A DNA stretch of 64,000 nt from Dipteris shenzhenensis (Eukaryota; Polypodiophyta; Polypodiopsida; Gleicheniales), in NCBI GenBank assembly GCA_047967505.1, contig CM106540.1; one strand, given 5' to 3'. Of the stretch, positions 52,180-63,400 are shown piece by piece. The notes under the pieces are model-generated. The model made no database searches and was not told where the DNA came from. It saw only the letters and a list, made by a program, of their open reading frames with translations. Within the stretch, counting starts at the first letter, position 1, and every line of letters starts with the position of its first letter. Position numbers and translations under genes: made by a program.

Positions 52180-52530
52180 TGCTATCAACCTTTGTTGGAA
52201 GGGATACCAGCACTTTCAAACTAGTCACCATCTTCAAAATTGTTGCTAAATTGTTTGGGGAGGGAGATCTAGTGTCCCATGTAGAGAGGTTCAAGAAAAT
52301 TTGTGAGACCTTTGGGGACATAGGTGACTTGGATAAGGTCAATGCATTCGGGCTGAGCTTCAATGGTAAGGCAGGCCAGAGCTGGAAGGTAGTTCCTCCC
52401 ACAAGGTTATATCTGATCAAGTGACCACCTTAGTAACATCCTCATCTGAGAACTCATCTCTAAGCTCATACTATAACCCAAATCTTGGGGCCTCTAGGCC
52501 TTCCAATTCTAGTTCAATTAGACCACATTC
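52180..52530 (+). pseudogene. Gypsy gag fragment
   Basis: FVGRDTSTFKLVTIFKIVAK, LVSHVERFKKICETFGDIGD and FGLSFNGKAGQSWKVV fit the retrotransposon gag domain (RF-x-x-I/C, Lx-G-x-A-x-x-W). The shared block CTATAACCCAAATC...TTCAATTAGACC follows at 52470-52525 as it does after the gypsy pol at 48430. The rest of gag is not readable. Confidence 0.6.
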
Positions 52531-52559
52531 CCCCACACCATCAATCATAATCTCGTGGA

Positions 52560-53010
52560 TTAGGGAGTCACTCTCTAACATAATGGGGAGGTTTGGTCAG
52601 TTTGACCCAAACAACTTCAAATACCACTACCTTGGAGCTTGCTTTAAGCCATACAAACTTTTCTTCAACCTGCATACCAATTCCTCCTTTCCTTTGACCT
52701 CATATCCTTATGGCTATTGCATAAACATATCTTCCTTTAAATTCCCATGAAGAAAAGCTATCTTTCACATATAATTGTTTAAGATGCAAGTATTCTACAA
52801 CCAAAAGACTCAAAATAGTTTTGATTGAATTAATTTTAATAACAGGAGAGAATATTTCATCAAAATCTACACCTTTCTTCTATGCCAACCCCTCCACAAC
52901 ATGCCTTGCCTTGTACCTCATTTTTCTTCCATCTTCTTCATTCACTCTATAAACCCATTTATTCTACAATGCCATTTTTCCCATAGGAAAGTGAACCAAA
53001 ACCCAAGTTT
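52560..53010 (-). pseudogene. Copia RT fragment, antisense
   Basis: The minus strand encodes YRVNEEDGRKMRYKARHVVE, KKGVDFDEIFSPVIKINSIK, TILSLLVVEYLHLKQLYVKD and further WEFKGRYVYA-like text, the copia RT N-terminal half (consensus KGVDFDEIFSPVVKxxSIRxxL). Several stops occur. The catalytic YVDD is not included. Confidence 0.72.
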
Positions 53011-53019
53011 AGTTTTGTA

Positions 53020-53279
53020 GTAAAGGGTTGTTGGCTCTTTCCCACTTCTTCCGCAGGAAGAGCAAGGTAATCTCAGTACGTAGGGTTTCAAGGCTTTTTG
53101 TCACCTACAGATATATTGATGTTGTCATTTGTAGTATAAGTGTAGCTTAGGACCTCGAGTCGTATTCCAGTGAGAGACGTAGGCTTAAGTGTGGTAATCA
53201 AACATATTGCATGCATGTGTGAAAGGAATGTGCATCATCATGGTTGAGGTAATGAAGGCCTTCGCCTTCATTGGGGGTT
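53020..53279. repeat. Repeat shared with 59960-60060
   Basis: CTCTTTCCCAC...GGTAATCTCAGTA...AAGGCTTTTTGTCACCTA at 53038-53107 recurs at 59971-60049 in the same orientation. I suspect an LTR or leader segment of the gypsy family at 55-64 kb, but no boundary could be fixed. Confidence 0.5.
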
Positions 53280-53470
53280 GAAGGGTTTAGGAGGAGTTTA
53301 AGGGTTAGAGGGAGGTTCAGGGTTTAGAAGGAGGTTCCAAGGTTTAGAGGGAGGTTCCAGAGTTTAGAAGAGGTTCCAAAGTTTAGAAGAGGTTCAAGGG
53401 TTAGAGGGAGGATCCAAGGTTTAGAAGAGGTTCGAGGGTTAGAAGGAGGATCCAAGGTTCAAGGTAGAGT
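53280..53470. repeat. ~25-bp minisatellite (GGTTTAGAGGGAGGTTCCAA-like)
   Basis: At least seven degenerate units alternating GGTTAGAGGGAGG / GGTTTAGAAGAGG with TTCCAA or TTCAAG. Non-coding. Confidence 0.85.
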
Positions 53471-53574
53471 ACACAGTGGAGAACTCGTCTCCCTTCTAGA
53501 TCATGGAGGTTAAGGGTTGAGAAACTAAGGGTTTAGGGGAAGAATAGGAGTGGGAGAGGAAGAAGGTGTAAGAG

Positions 53575-53710
53575 CATTGGGGAAAGAAGAGAGACGAGGG
53601 AGGAGGAGGAGGGAAGAGAAGGGAGGAGGAGGGAGGAGGAGGAGGAGAAGGGAGGAGGAGGAGGGAGGAGGAGAGGGAGAGGATGGGTTACAAGGTTGGA
53701 GGAGAGGGGA
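53575..53710. repeat. (GGA)n purine tract
   Basis: GGAGGAGGAGGG and related units over ~130 bp. It opens artificial frames on both strands. Confidence 0.85.
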
Positions 53711-54170
53711 GGAGGAGTTGTAAGGTTAGGACATGCTTTTAGATGTGGAGTGCAAGAAAGCATGGACACTTGAGACAATTGCTTGGAATACCAAAGTAGA
53801 ACTCAACACAATGCCCTAAAGAGTGTGGGCTTCATTCCATTTTGGGGTATTTATACAAGTTGGAGAGCTTCTCTCTCTGCATATAGAAATTGTAAGACAT
53901 TCTCTCTCTCCATGTAGAACTTGCATATAGAAGTTGCATGTAGGAGTTGCAAGTTGCATGTTGAAGTCGCTTGTAGAACTTGCATGTAGGACTTGCATGT
54001 AGGAGTTGCATGTAGAACTCGCATGTAGGAGTTGCATGTAGAACTTGCATGTTGCATGTAGGAATCGTATGTAACTTGCATGTAGAACATGCAAGTTGGA
54101 TTTCTAAGAGGAATAATTCCTAGCCTTATGCAAGTACAAGTGGAGCTTTGCCGCTACTCTACACACACAT
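53711..54170 (-). repeat. LTR-like region with TATA box and GCATGTAG minisatellite
   Basis: On the minus strand CTTGTATAAATACCCC (complement of about 53848-53863) is a good TATA box. Right of it a 10-15-bp minisatellite, AGTTGCATGTAGAACT-like, fills 53925-54095. A TATA box plus minisatellite upstream of it fits an antisense LTR promoter region, but ends are not defined. Confidence 0.5.
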
Positions 54171-55142
54171 TATGTACTACCTAAGTCCATGTTGGCATAG
54201 AGACAACATACTTGTGGATCCATTTGATTACCTATCCTTGGGTTATGGCTTATTTTGATTTTGGAGTTGGGATGCCATGTGCGTACCCCAGTGGTCTGTT
54301 GAGTTTGTGGCATGCGAGTCATTCCTACTATAATGCTTTTGCACCATACAATTTGTGGTCTATAGTTAGGAAGTTTATCTCCTCTTAAGGAGGGGTAGAC
54401 AGCTGCGAATTTTAGAGGGGATCTCATTGCTGAGGCTGCAGACTCTACCATCGAATCTTCTTGGGAAGAGGTTTGGCGGGGGTCTCGTTGTTGAGGCTAG
54501 CATTTCTTGCTATCTTACATACATGTTGGATGCGATTGCACCCATATCATTGAGCTTGTATAGATAAGTTTGTATGCAAGTCTGATATTTTTGCATTTAG
54601 GAGACGACTGTGATGTTTGGCGGGGGTCTCGTTGCTGAGGCTGCAAACTCTCTTGCCAATTCATCTTAGGTTTTGGCATAGCTTCTCAGTGTCCTGCTTG
54701 TGAACTCATTACATGCTTTGAGAGTATGGAATGAAAGTGTGTGATACTATTATTGATGCAATCTATTATGTGCCTATGCAAAATCGTGTGAGTGCACATG
54801 ATGTGTTGATTAGGTAGGGACTAACTATATGCTTATTTGTGGGAATTAATAGGGAAACTAAGACTCAATCATCCCTAATACGAAAATGATTAGGTCCTCC
54901 TAAATGTGCAAAAATGTGCATATGCCAGTGAGTGTGCATGTAACAATCTAGTGCAAACTATATGTGCAAAAATGTGCATATGCTAGTAAGTGCGCGTGTA
55001 ACAATCTAGTGCAAACTATTGAAGACTTACTGTTCCCAAAACTTCATTATTGTCGAGGATGGCTTGCATGTTGATGTTGTATCACTTCAATCGGCTCCCA
55101 TTTATGGTTGTGTTGAATTGGACTCTGTCCAATGTTTCTAGT
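54171..55142. other. Gypsy non-coding or decayed pol region
   Basis: A GGCGGGGGTCTCGTTG-TGAGGCT word occurs at 54475 and 54618 with a weaker form at 54413. A 58-bp tandem duplication is at 54904-55019. Near 55040-55140 the minus strand may continue the gypsy open reading frame (FNTTINGSRLK) toward RT, but no RT box is visible. Confidence 0.4.
54904..55019. repeat. 58-bp tandem duplication
   Basis: ATGTGCAAAAATGTGCATAT starts at 54904 and 54962; the two units differ at only four or five positions. Confidence 0.9.
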
Positions 55143-55150
55143 AGCATAGC

Positions 55151-55963
55151 TTAAACTTCAGATTCTTTTAGTGGTCTTGGCATTGCTATGGGGACACTGC
55201 CGCTTGTGTAATTCTTGAAGTACTCCGACACTTGTTGAAGATCAGCAGCCTCCGATGGTGTTGAACTATCTTGACATGTGCCATGTGTACTGGTGGGTGG
55301 CATAGTTTCATTTACCAATTTGTTAGGCTCTTTTTGACTTTCTTTTTCTGAAATCTCTTGATCGAGCTTCATCCGTACATGTGGCTTACAATTCCGAAAG
55401 TTCTTACGTTGGGAATTGTGGGGTAACTTTTCCACTGGTAAGGTGTTTCCAAGTAAGGGTTCATTTGCTGCACATACTCCTTCCAGTCCCTCAAGGGACC
55501 ATTCAAGAGGCGGTGGTTCTGATTTTGAGGGAGTTGGCTTTGCAAGATACATTTTGATGATCCTTGTTTGGACTTGTTCGAATTCATTGAAGTGTTCGGC
55601 CTTGGCTTTTCTGCAATTTCCTCCTTTAGCTTTCTTAGGGGATCATCTGCTGTTGGTATTCAACTTTGGAGGTTCAATTTTTGGAAGCTCGACTGCCATT
55701 AGGGCATGCAGAATGGCTAAGTCATTGTCATAGACTTGATCTTCAATTTCAGCATTCTCAGCCTTAGTTTTAAGGTGCCAAGGAAAATCTGAGTCATCAT
55801 TGGTATGGGTACCTTCTTCAGGTTTATTATCCCACTCGAGGTCAGCCATAAAGAATGGCTCGATTGGTTCTTCATGTGTGAGTGGAGAATCTACTTGTAG
55901 CACCTTAGCATCTATCTGCAAGAAGATGGGGTCTAATGAATGGAAATTGTTGATGGTTGCCAA
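55151..55963 (-). pseudogene. Gypsy protease-RT spacer ORF
   Basis: Acidic and Pro-rich sequence (EPFFMADLEWDNKPEEGTHT, LPKIEPPKLNTNSR, YLAKPTPSKSEPPPLEWSLE) equivalent to 63600-63990 of the + copy. Two frames with a break near 55600. I know of no function for it; it looks like the linker before RT. Confidence 0.65.
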
Positions 55964-56158
55964 TGTTTGTATCTAGTTATTGACATTGCTTTGTGAATCG
56001 ACTGCTATGGCATGCTATTGCAGGGGAGCTGATTTGCTTGAGATTGTTGTTGAAGATGTGTCATCCAATGCTCTAGGCATAATTGGTTTTATAGCTCCTG
56101 TCCCCACATTCAGCCTGACTGTGACGTCATAATTCTGGATTGTCAGTCTATCAGTTCC

Positions 56159-56470
56159 CTAGTCATGGAGGACTGATGCTTCCCGTAACCAAGGACGTCC
56201 CAGTAAGATTTGATAGGATTTTTTGGGGAGATCCAAGATTGTGAATTGAAGGGAAAAGTGGACGTATTTTGTGTATATCATCTCTCTCACCCATCTGCAC
56301 AGGGATATTTTCAATGTCTTCCATAGGTGGAGGGGGATTTGCGAGTTCAATCCAGCCTTTGAAACTCTCCCAGAGATTGGGACAATTCCATAAGAGGATT
56401 TTGATGGGAATTGACACAGGGTAACTAAGGATGCTAGAGAGTGCAGCTCCTTCAAGTTGACGTGGCGGTA
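56159..56470 (-). pseudogene. Gypsy protease remnant lacking the active site
   Basis: FTILDLPKKSYQILLGRPWL and REASVLHD are the C-terminal flap/ILLGRPWL part of a retropepsin. The upstream IVDGGAGVNVLS active-site segment seen in the + copy is deleted; the frame runs from MGERDDIH straight into this part. Confidence 0.75.
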
Positions 56471-56472
56471 CA

Positions 56473-57120
56473 TTATGTTGCGGAGTCTGTTGTTGGAACA
56501 GCGGCTCGAGTACAATATCTGTCAATGGCTGCCGCTGCATGAGCAACACTGAACGTTTCATAGTTACTAATCTTTTTCATATCCTTGCAGATTTTCTTCC
56601 TTAGTCCTGCAATGAACCAGGCCATGAGGTACTTTGCATTGGGGCATGGATCACATTTGGCCATTAATCTTTTCATCTTGCCCAGATACATGCGTACATC
56701 TTCTCGACAGCCTTGTTTGATCTTGCTTAGTTGGAGAGCGGGATCATCTTGTAGTTTCTCCATTTGAAAGCACCTTTTGAATTCTGTTTGAAGCAGGTCC
56801 CATGTGGCTCACTCTTCCACTAGGAGGTCTAAGTACCATTCAAACGCTTCATCGGTTAAGGCCATGAGAATCCAGGTGACCTTGGTTTCATTGGATTGGA
56901 TCTCCACCCGCCGCTCAACATGCAGCATCAAAATGCTGGAGGAATCGGGCTGGATCTCCCCTACCATTATATTTGGGAAGTTCCAAATTTCCCAAGGGGC
57001 ACCTGCCTTGATTGTGATTACTTTTGCAATTAAAGAAATCGTTACCCTCTGCATCAAGGTCAATATTCCCACCATCTTCGCGACGGCGCATCCAGCTATG
57101 TTGTGGCATGGAGGAGTCAA
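56473..57120 (-). pseudogene. Gypsy gag, - copy
   Basis: MPQHSWMRRREDGGNIDLDA, CPLGNLELPKYNGRGDPARF, LQHFDAAC, then after a frame change ALTDEAFEWYLDLLVEE and KLQDDPALQLSKIKQGCRED up to ETFSVAHAAAAID. This is the retrotransposon gag domain (W-Y-L-D-L-L, F-K-R-C-F). The Trp of FEWYLDL is intact here; the + copy has a stop there. Confidence 0.82.
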
Positions 57121-57689
57121 AGAGATTTTTTAAATTTTAGGGGGGGAATCGAGGTAGAGGATTGTCGAAGGCAGTGGTTGCAGCATTGTATGAAAATTTA
57201 GAGAGTGTTGGAGTCCGAGGCATTGGTCGAAGTGTAGCTGCATGCAGATTGGGTGAGGGTTGCAAAGGGTGTCTCTGCTGCCACAAGTGCAAGTGTTGAT
57301 GTAGTGTTTGGAGGGTTAGAGTTGTGTTAGTGTTGTAGGGACTGTCATGTTAATAATGTGCCTAAGATTGTCCCACGTGTGTAGGGAAATGTGCTGGTGC
57401 AGACAGATTGTCAATCGAAGGTCACGACATAAAGATACGAGCGAATTAGTGTGAAACAAAGCCCACACGGGGGTGCAAATGAGCGAGTGCTAGGGATGCC
57501 AATGGTGTGCAATGCGCTGGAAAAATGCCATGTAGCGTGGTGTTTCCATGTGTGAAATCTTGGTTCAAAACGTGTCAGTTTGGGTTTCAAATGGGCAAGA
57601 TATGAAGAGTTGGAGTAGGGGTAAAATTGGCCTTTTTGGGGGGGGGGTCCTTGGTCTTAACATTTGTGTGAATGGACTTACTTCCAACT

Positions 57690-58015
57690 GAGGGGTTTGA
57701 ACTAGGTTAATTTCAGTTAGTCTAACTAACCTATTGCCTTAACTATCTAGTTATTATTGTAACTAGATAGTTACTTTAACTAATTAACTACTTCCACTAA
57801 CTAGAGTTAGTCTACTAACTGAAGATCAGTTAAGCTAACCTAACCAACTCAGTTATACTAACCTAACTGTAACTCTAGCTAACCTACAGTTTATCTAGGT
57901 TAAATCTAACCTAGCCTAGGTTTAAACTAACCTAATTGTAAGTAACTAACCTAGAGTTAACCTAACTAACCTAGGTTAACAATAACCTAACTAGAGTTAG
58001 TTAGATGGTTAGGCT
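57690..58015. repeat. CTAACC/TTAGGTTAG-like degenerate tandem repeat
   Basis: About 320 bp of CTAACCTA, AACTAACC and TTAGTTAG words. A mirror-image counterpart lies at 60215-60430 in the + copy, so it belongs to the gypsy element's LTR or leader. Not a telomeric array: the unit is irregular. Confidence 0.8.
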
Positions 58016-58540
58016 AGGATTTCTTCTTTTTCTTTTTCTTTTTTCTAAAAAATATGAGATTAATGATTTTATTTTAAATAAAAAAATTAATGAGGGGGAG
58101 GGGGTGTCGCACGGCAGCGGGGGAGCGATGTCTGAGAGGGGGGGTCGTGAACAGAGAGTGGAGGGGGGGAAGGAGGGCACGAACAGAGGAGGGGGGGAAT
58201 TGTAGTGAGGTTTAGGCCTCTCAAGGCCTGTAGGTGCTAAGGGGAGGGATGCGGGCGAGAGGCTACTGGGAGCGATGGGAGGAGATCGATGAGGCAGGGC
58301 GGACGTAGGGAGGTGGGCATGGGAGGAGGTGGTGAGGTGGGCATAGGGAGGCGAGCGCGGGAGTTGGCATCAATAGGAGGCAAGGCTAGCAGCTCACCGT
58401 GGGCAACTTTGTGCGCACTGTCGTGGGCAACTCTACACGTGTCACCACTAGATGCGGTGCCACGGGCTTCCTTGCCTTAAGGCAAGGCTTACAAGCCCTT
58501 AGATTAATAAGGAGCGGAGTGCGAGCGGGGGGTGATATGG
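58016..58540. other. Purine-rich non-coding sequence
   Basis: GGGAGG-rich sequence between the CTAACC-like repeat and the GA tract, with no supported gene. The segment at 58440-58500 has the word AAGGCAAGGCTTACAAGCCC. Confidence 0.4.
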
Positions 58541-58548
58541 GGGGGGAG

Positions 58549-58612
<64 letters not shown>

Positions 58613-58646
58613 ATAGAGAGAGAAAGAGAGAAGAGAGAGAGAGGGG

Positions 58647-58692
<46 letters not shown>

Positions 58693-58734
58693 GGGGGGGC
58701 AGTAGAGAGAGAAAGAGAAAAGAGGATGAGAGGG

Positions 58735-58780
<46 letters not shown>

Positions 58781-58816
58781 AGTAGAGAGAGAAAGAGAGA
58801 AAAGAGGGAGAGAGGG

Positions 58817-58867
<51 letters not shown>

Positions 58868-58877
58868 AGGGGGGTGG

Positions 58878-58933
<56 letters not shown>

Positions 58934-58935
58934 GG
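58541..58935. repeat. (AT)n then (GA)n/G-run tract
   Basis: (AT)n at 58549-58571 is followed by ~365 bp of GA repeats interrupted by G-runs in a higher-order pattern (units of ~80-100 bp each containing AGAGAGAGAAAGAG and GGGGGGAAAGAG). The open frames across it are compositional. Confidence 0.92.
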
Positions 58936-59340
58936 GGGGAAAGAAGGGGGGGTTGGAAAGGAGGGGGAGGGTTAGGGGGGGCGGCGGGAGGGGAGGTGGT
59001 GGTGGAGATGGAGGAAGGGGGGGGGGAGGGGGTGGTGGTGGAGAGGGGGGGGGTGGACATGGAGATGGAAGAGGGGGGGGCGGGGGATGGAGGGGATGGT
59101 GGAGAGGGAGGGGTGGAGGGGGTGGGGGTGGGGGTGGAGGGGGTGGGGGTGGGGGTGGGCATAGGGGGGTGAGGGGATGGCGGTGGAGGGGGTGGGGGTG
59201 GGGGGGTGAGGGGATGGTGGTGGGGGAGGGGGTGGGGGTGGGGGGGTGAGGGGATGGTGGTGGGGTGAGGGAATGGTGGAGGGGGAGGGAGTGGTGGTGG
59301 TGGTGGTGGTGGAAGGGGGGGTAGAGGGGGAGGGGAAAAA
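58936..59340. repeat. G-rich minisatellite with G-quadruplex motifs
   Basis: GGTGGGGGTGGGGGTGGAGG-type units over ~400 bp; many runs of three or more G separated by one to five bases, densest at 59110-59280 on the + strand. It directly follows the GA tract. Confidence 0.9.
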
Positions 59341-60200
59341 AAAACTTGATGAACGGAAAACTTTGACGAAAATCCAAAGGGAGGAAGAGATGGTCACTTG
59401 AACGCTCTCCAAGTCTTTCTTGATGTAACGGGATTGTTGAGAATGAATGGATGGTGGGTGGATGGCTAGGTTATCGCTGCTGACGAGATGGGCTCGAAGT
59501 AACTCATCGTGTGAGGATGGAAATAGGGTGGTGGTCGATGGAGAGGGAGGGGTGTCTTGCATAGGGCTTGGAATGGGGAAGAAAATGGAGGCAAGATGTG
59601 AAAGAAGAAGAATGAGGGGGTGGAGTGGGTTTTTTTAGGAAATGGATGTAGGTTTAGGGTTAAACCCTAAACTCTTCCCGAGTCATAACTTTTCATGGTT
59701 AGCTCAATTTGCTCTTCTACAAAAAGGTGAAATCATTGAAATTGCAAGCTCTACGCATTCGTGTCCACTACCTAGCCTGATTTGTTTATCAAGTGGATTC
59801 TTTTTAAGAAATAAAGAAAATTTCTTAAGGTAGTAACCCAAGGTTGTTGCTTACTCTCCTTGCCTTTGAGTGTTATGTTCATGAAATTTTATAGTAGTTT
59901 GTTTTTTGCACATACCTGCATATGTTTACTCGTTACTTGAGATGCTAGTCTCCCTGATAACAGGGCCAAATGTTGACTCTTTCCCACAGCTTCTGCTGAA
60001 AGAGTAGGGTAATCTCAGTATGCAAGGTTCTGAGGCTTTTTGTCACCTATTGTTCAGGGTGCATTTAGCTAATGAAAACACAGAACACACATCAACTCAA
60101 ATGTAAGCAAGGAGTTGGACAAGAGACCGATAGGAGTCGGATTGCATGTAGATGAAACTAAACAATGTAAGAACAACAGAGAACTCATGAACTTGCAAAA
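59341..60200. other. Gypsy LTR/leader region, no gene
   Basis: Contains TTTAGGGTTAAACCCTAAAC at about 59652-59671 (a short palindrome of the plant telomere-like word) and the repeat shared with 53038-53107 at 59971-60049. No reading frame is supported. Confidence 0.4.
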
Positions 60201-61010
60201 CGGATATTTTGTATTATGCTAGGTTAGCTTTAACTTTAGTTAGGTTAGTTTAACTATTAGTTAGTTACACTAGCTGGACCATTAGTAGGTTAGTTGATTG
60301 TACTAGGTTAGTTGAATTAATTGTGGTTAGTTAGCTACAATCAATCTAACCATACCTAGATAGTTAGGTTGGTTAGAGTAATTGCACCAATTAAGTCAAC
60401 TAAACTGGGTCAGTTACTATCCCTCAGTTAGGCTTAAAGCCCTTTCACACCAAATCTTAAGACCAAGGCCCCCCCACAAATAAGCAACTTTTACCCCTTC
60501 TTTAACCCCTCCTAACTCATCCGTTTGGGACCCAAACTGAACCCAGATTTCACACATGGAAACACACACTATGGGATATTTTTCTAGCCCATTGCACCCC
60601 ATTTTGGCATCCCTAGCACTCGCTCATTTGTGCCGCCGTGTGGGCCTCGTTTCGCACAAATTCATTCATATCTTCACGCCATGACCTCCTATTAATGATC
60701 CGTCTGCACCAGCACATTTCCCTACACACGTAGGACAATGTTAGGCACATTATTAACACAACGGTCCCTACACAAACTACCACCACTCTAACCCTCCCCA
60801 TAAAACTTCATCTACCCCTGCACTTGTGGCAGAGAGACCCTTGGCAAATCTTGCCCAATTTGCATGCAGCTACGTTTCGGCCAATGCCTCTGACTCCAAC
60901 GCTTGTGAAATCTACATTCAACTCTGCCACAACCACCGCCCCCCCCAATCCTCTACCCCGAATCCCCCCCTGAGATTCAATCACTCCCTTTAACTCCTCC
61001 ATGCCCCAAC

Positions 61011-61776
61011 ATGGCTGGACGCCATCGTGACAATGATGGGGATATCGACCTTGATGCAGAGGCTAAAAATTTCTTTAATGGCAAAAATAATAACAATCAA
61101 GGCACATAGATGCCCCTTGGGAAAACTGGAACTTTCTAAATATAATGGTAGGGGAGATCTAGCCTGCTTCCTCCAACATTTTGATGCCACATGTCGAGCA
61201 GGTGGAGATCAATCCCATGAAACCAAGGTGGCTTGGTTTCCCATGGCCTTAACTAATGAAGTGTTTGAATAGTACCTAGACCTTCTAGTGGAAGAGTGTG
61301 CCACATGGGACCTACTTCAAATAGAATTCAAACGATGCTTTCAAATAGAGAGGCTACAAGATGAGCCCGCTCTCCAACTAAGCAAGCTCAAACAAGGCCG
61401 TCGAGAAGATGTATGCACGTACCTGGGTAAGATGAAAAGATTAATTACCAAATGTGACCCATGCCCAGATGCAAAGTACCTCACAGCATGGTTCATTATA
61501 GGACTAAGAAAGAAAATCCGAAAGGATATGAAAAAGATAAGCAGCTATGAAACATTCAGTGCTGCTCATGCGGTAGCCATTGACATCGAGGATGGCATGA
61601 CTGACTCAGACACTAGCAGTGATGACGGCAGATCTAGTACACGTGATAAGCACTCGAAAAAGGGCAAATCAAAGGCCATTGCCAAAACATCAAATGAAGA
61701 TCGCCTAGAGGCCATGACCATGAAGTTGAAAGAAGACATGATGCAGGCCATGGAACAAAAACTTCATTTGTCTTAG
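61011..61776 (+). pseudogene. Gypsy gag, + copy
   Basis: MAGRHRDNDGDIDLDAEAKN, MPLGKLELSKYNGRGDLACF, YLDLLVEECATWDLLQIEFK, RCFQIERLQDEPALQLSKLK, KMKRLITKCDPCPDAKYLTA, then an acidic/Ser stretch and a basic patch (KHSKKGKSKAIAK). In-frame TAGs at about 61108, 61269 (at the Trp of FEWYLDL) and 61774. The family role is particle formation and RNA binding. Confidence 0.85.
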
Positions 61777-61799
61777 CCACCAACTCAGACATATCCACG

Positions 61800-62409
61800 G
61801 CGAGAAAATGTCTGGTGTCGACACTGCATGGCCAATCATATAGCAAATGAGTGCCCGACCCTAAAAGCAAGGATGACTACACAAGCAAATCCACCATTGA
61901 CGGCCATGATGAGAATAGTTGCATCTTCAACATGCGCAACAACCCGCCTTGACCTCAACAATACCAAGCAGCACCCATACCAGTATAGAGGCAATCGACT
62001 CTTATACAAGTGCCCCCAACTCTGAGGCTAAATCCTGTTCCTGTTCAAACACAAGTCCCACAACTACTCAGGAATCCGAATTCACGACCATATCTAAGAG
62101 CACCAAATCCAGCTCCTCAAGCAGTTCCAATACATCAATTACAAGCCGAGGAAGTAGACTCGCCATTTGAGAATGAAGCAGAGTACCTAGTGTACTATGT
62201 AGAAGGTAGAGGGTCTAATACCAGTTTATGCAAAGCAAGTACGTCCCAACACATATTGTGCACCAATCAAGTGCTACAGTTGTGGAAAAAATCACCGGAT
62301 CGTAGAGTGCCCTCATCGTGGTAGTCCAGCTACTTTCGAACCACTTTGCAGTGATTGTGGCATAGGACATGCCTGTATGGATTGCCCCATGAAAAATAAG
62401 GTCCCATAA
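61800..62409 (+). pseudogene. Gag C-terminus with three CX2CX3HX4C knuckles
   Basis: Knuckle 1 is CRHCMANHIANEC (about 61818-61856). Knuckles 2 and 3 are CYSCGKNHRIVEC and CSDCGIGHACMDC (about 62269-62310 and 62346-62388), in one open frame that ends TAA at 62407-62409. All have three residues, not four, between the second Cys and His. A Pro/Gln-rich segment lies between knuckles 1 and 2, with frame changes. Confidence 0.75.
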
Positions 62410-62984
62410 TAAACAAAAATTAAGCCTGATGTCCCCATCAACATCATTGGGGTGGACCATCAAAATCTGGTTCTGGCAAGTGTAAAATCACAACCTGTAA
62501 ATGTAATTACACACCAACAAAAAGAGGCCACCAAGGACCCTAACATTCCAATCCAATCAAAGCGACTTTTGAAAAAGAAAGCACAAGTGCCTCCACCTTT
62601 GCCAAGCAATGAGTAGCCGAGCTCATCCACATTAACTCCTGAGCCTCAAATAAAAGCATCTCCATACACAAATGCAGAGGTGGAGAAGGCTTGTTTTCAG
62701 GTACTTCAATAATGGGTACAAAAGGAACAAGCTCAATTTGAGGTTGAGAAACAAGCTCAAGACCCAATCCATGACTTGGCTCCACAAAGTATTGATACTG
62801 TACTCGAGCCTTTGTTCCAACAACAGACTCCACAACATAATGTACCACCACGTCCACTTGACGGAGCCGCACTCTCTAGCATCTTGAGTTGCCCTGTGTC
62901 AATTCCCATCGGAATCCTCCTATGGAATTGTCCCAATCTCTGAGAGAGTTTCAAAGGATGGATTGAACTCACAAATCCCCCTCC

Positions 62985-63400
62985 ACCTATGAACGACATC
63001 GAAGATATCCCTGTGCGGATGGGTGAGAGAGATGACATACACAACATTACTATGCCTTTGATCCACAAGGCATATAATGAAATCCAAGCCATAGTGGATG
63101 GTGGAGCAGGTGTAAATGTCCTATCAAAGGAGCTCTACAAAGAATGGGGTCTCCCACCAATTCAAAAGGCTAATTTCAACATATGCCTTGCTGATGATTC
63201 ATAGGCTAAACCCTAGGGAATAGTGAATGGTGTGTCCACAAAGATCACAGGAGTCTGCTTTTCCCTTCAATTCACAATCTTGGATCTCCACAAAAAATCC
63301 TATCAAATCTTACTGGGACATCCTTGGTAACAGGAAGCATCAGTCCTCCATGACTGGGGAACTGACAGACTCACAATCTAGAATTGAGACACCGCAGTCA
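62985..63400 (+). pseudogene. Gypsy aspartic protease
   Basis: MNDIEDIPVRMGERDDIHNI, AIVDGGAGVNVLSKELYKEW (active-site D in VDGGA), then LADDS, a TAG at 63202, FTILDLHKKSYQILLGHPW and a stop where the usual Leu/Arg follows. The order and spacing fit a retropepsin that would cleave the gag-pol polyprotein. Stops make this copy inactive. Confidence 0.82.

Larger units (their letters stand above)
55143..57700 (-). mobile_element. Ty3/gypsy gag-protease element, - copy with deletions
   Basis: Inverted partner of the copy at 60200-64000. From right to left: leader/LTR-like sequence (57130-57700), gag (57120-56540), a deletion joining gag residue ~AAAID to a downstream segment, a protease remnant, and a spacer ORF. 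Compared with the + copy, about 1.2 kb including all zinc knuckles and ~220 bp including the protease active site are missing. Confidence 0.82.

Noticed and set aside
53925-54095. CRISPR-like array (short direct repeats)
   Set aside because: The units are 10-15 bp, contiguous and degenerate with no spacers; a plant minisatellite in an LTR-like region.
57690-58015. Interstitial telomere array
   Set aside because: Words such as CTAACCTA resemble telomere sequence but the unit is irregular and never TTTAGGG in register; a mirror copy at 60215-60430 shows that it belongs to the gypsy element.
58386-59377. Long minus-strand frames of up to 292 codons, Ser/Leu/Pro-rich
   Set aside because: Translation of GA and G-run repeats; composition explains them fully.
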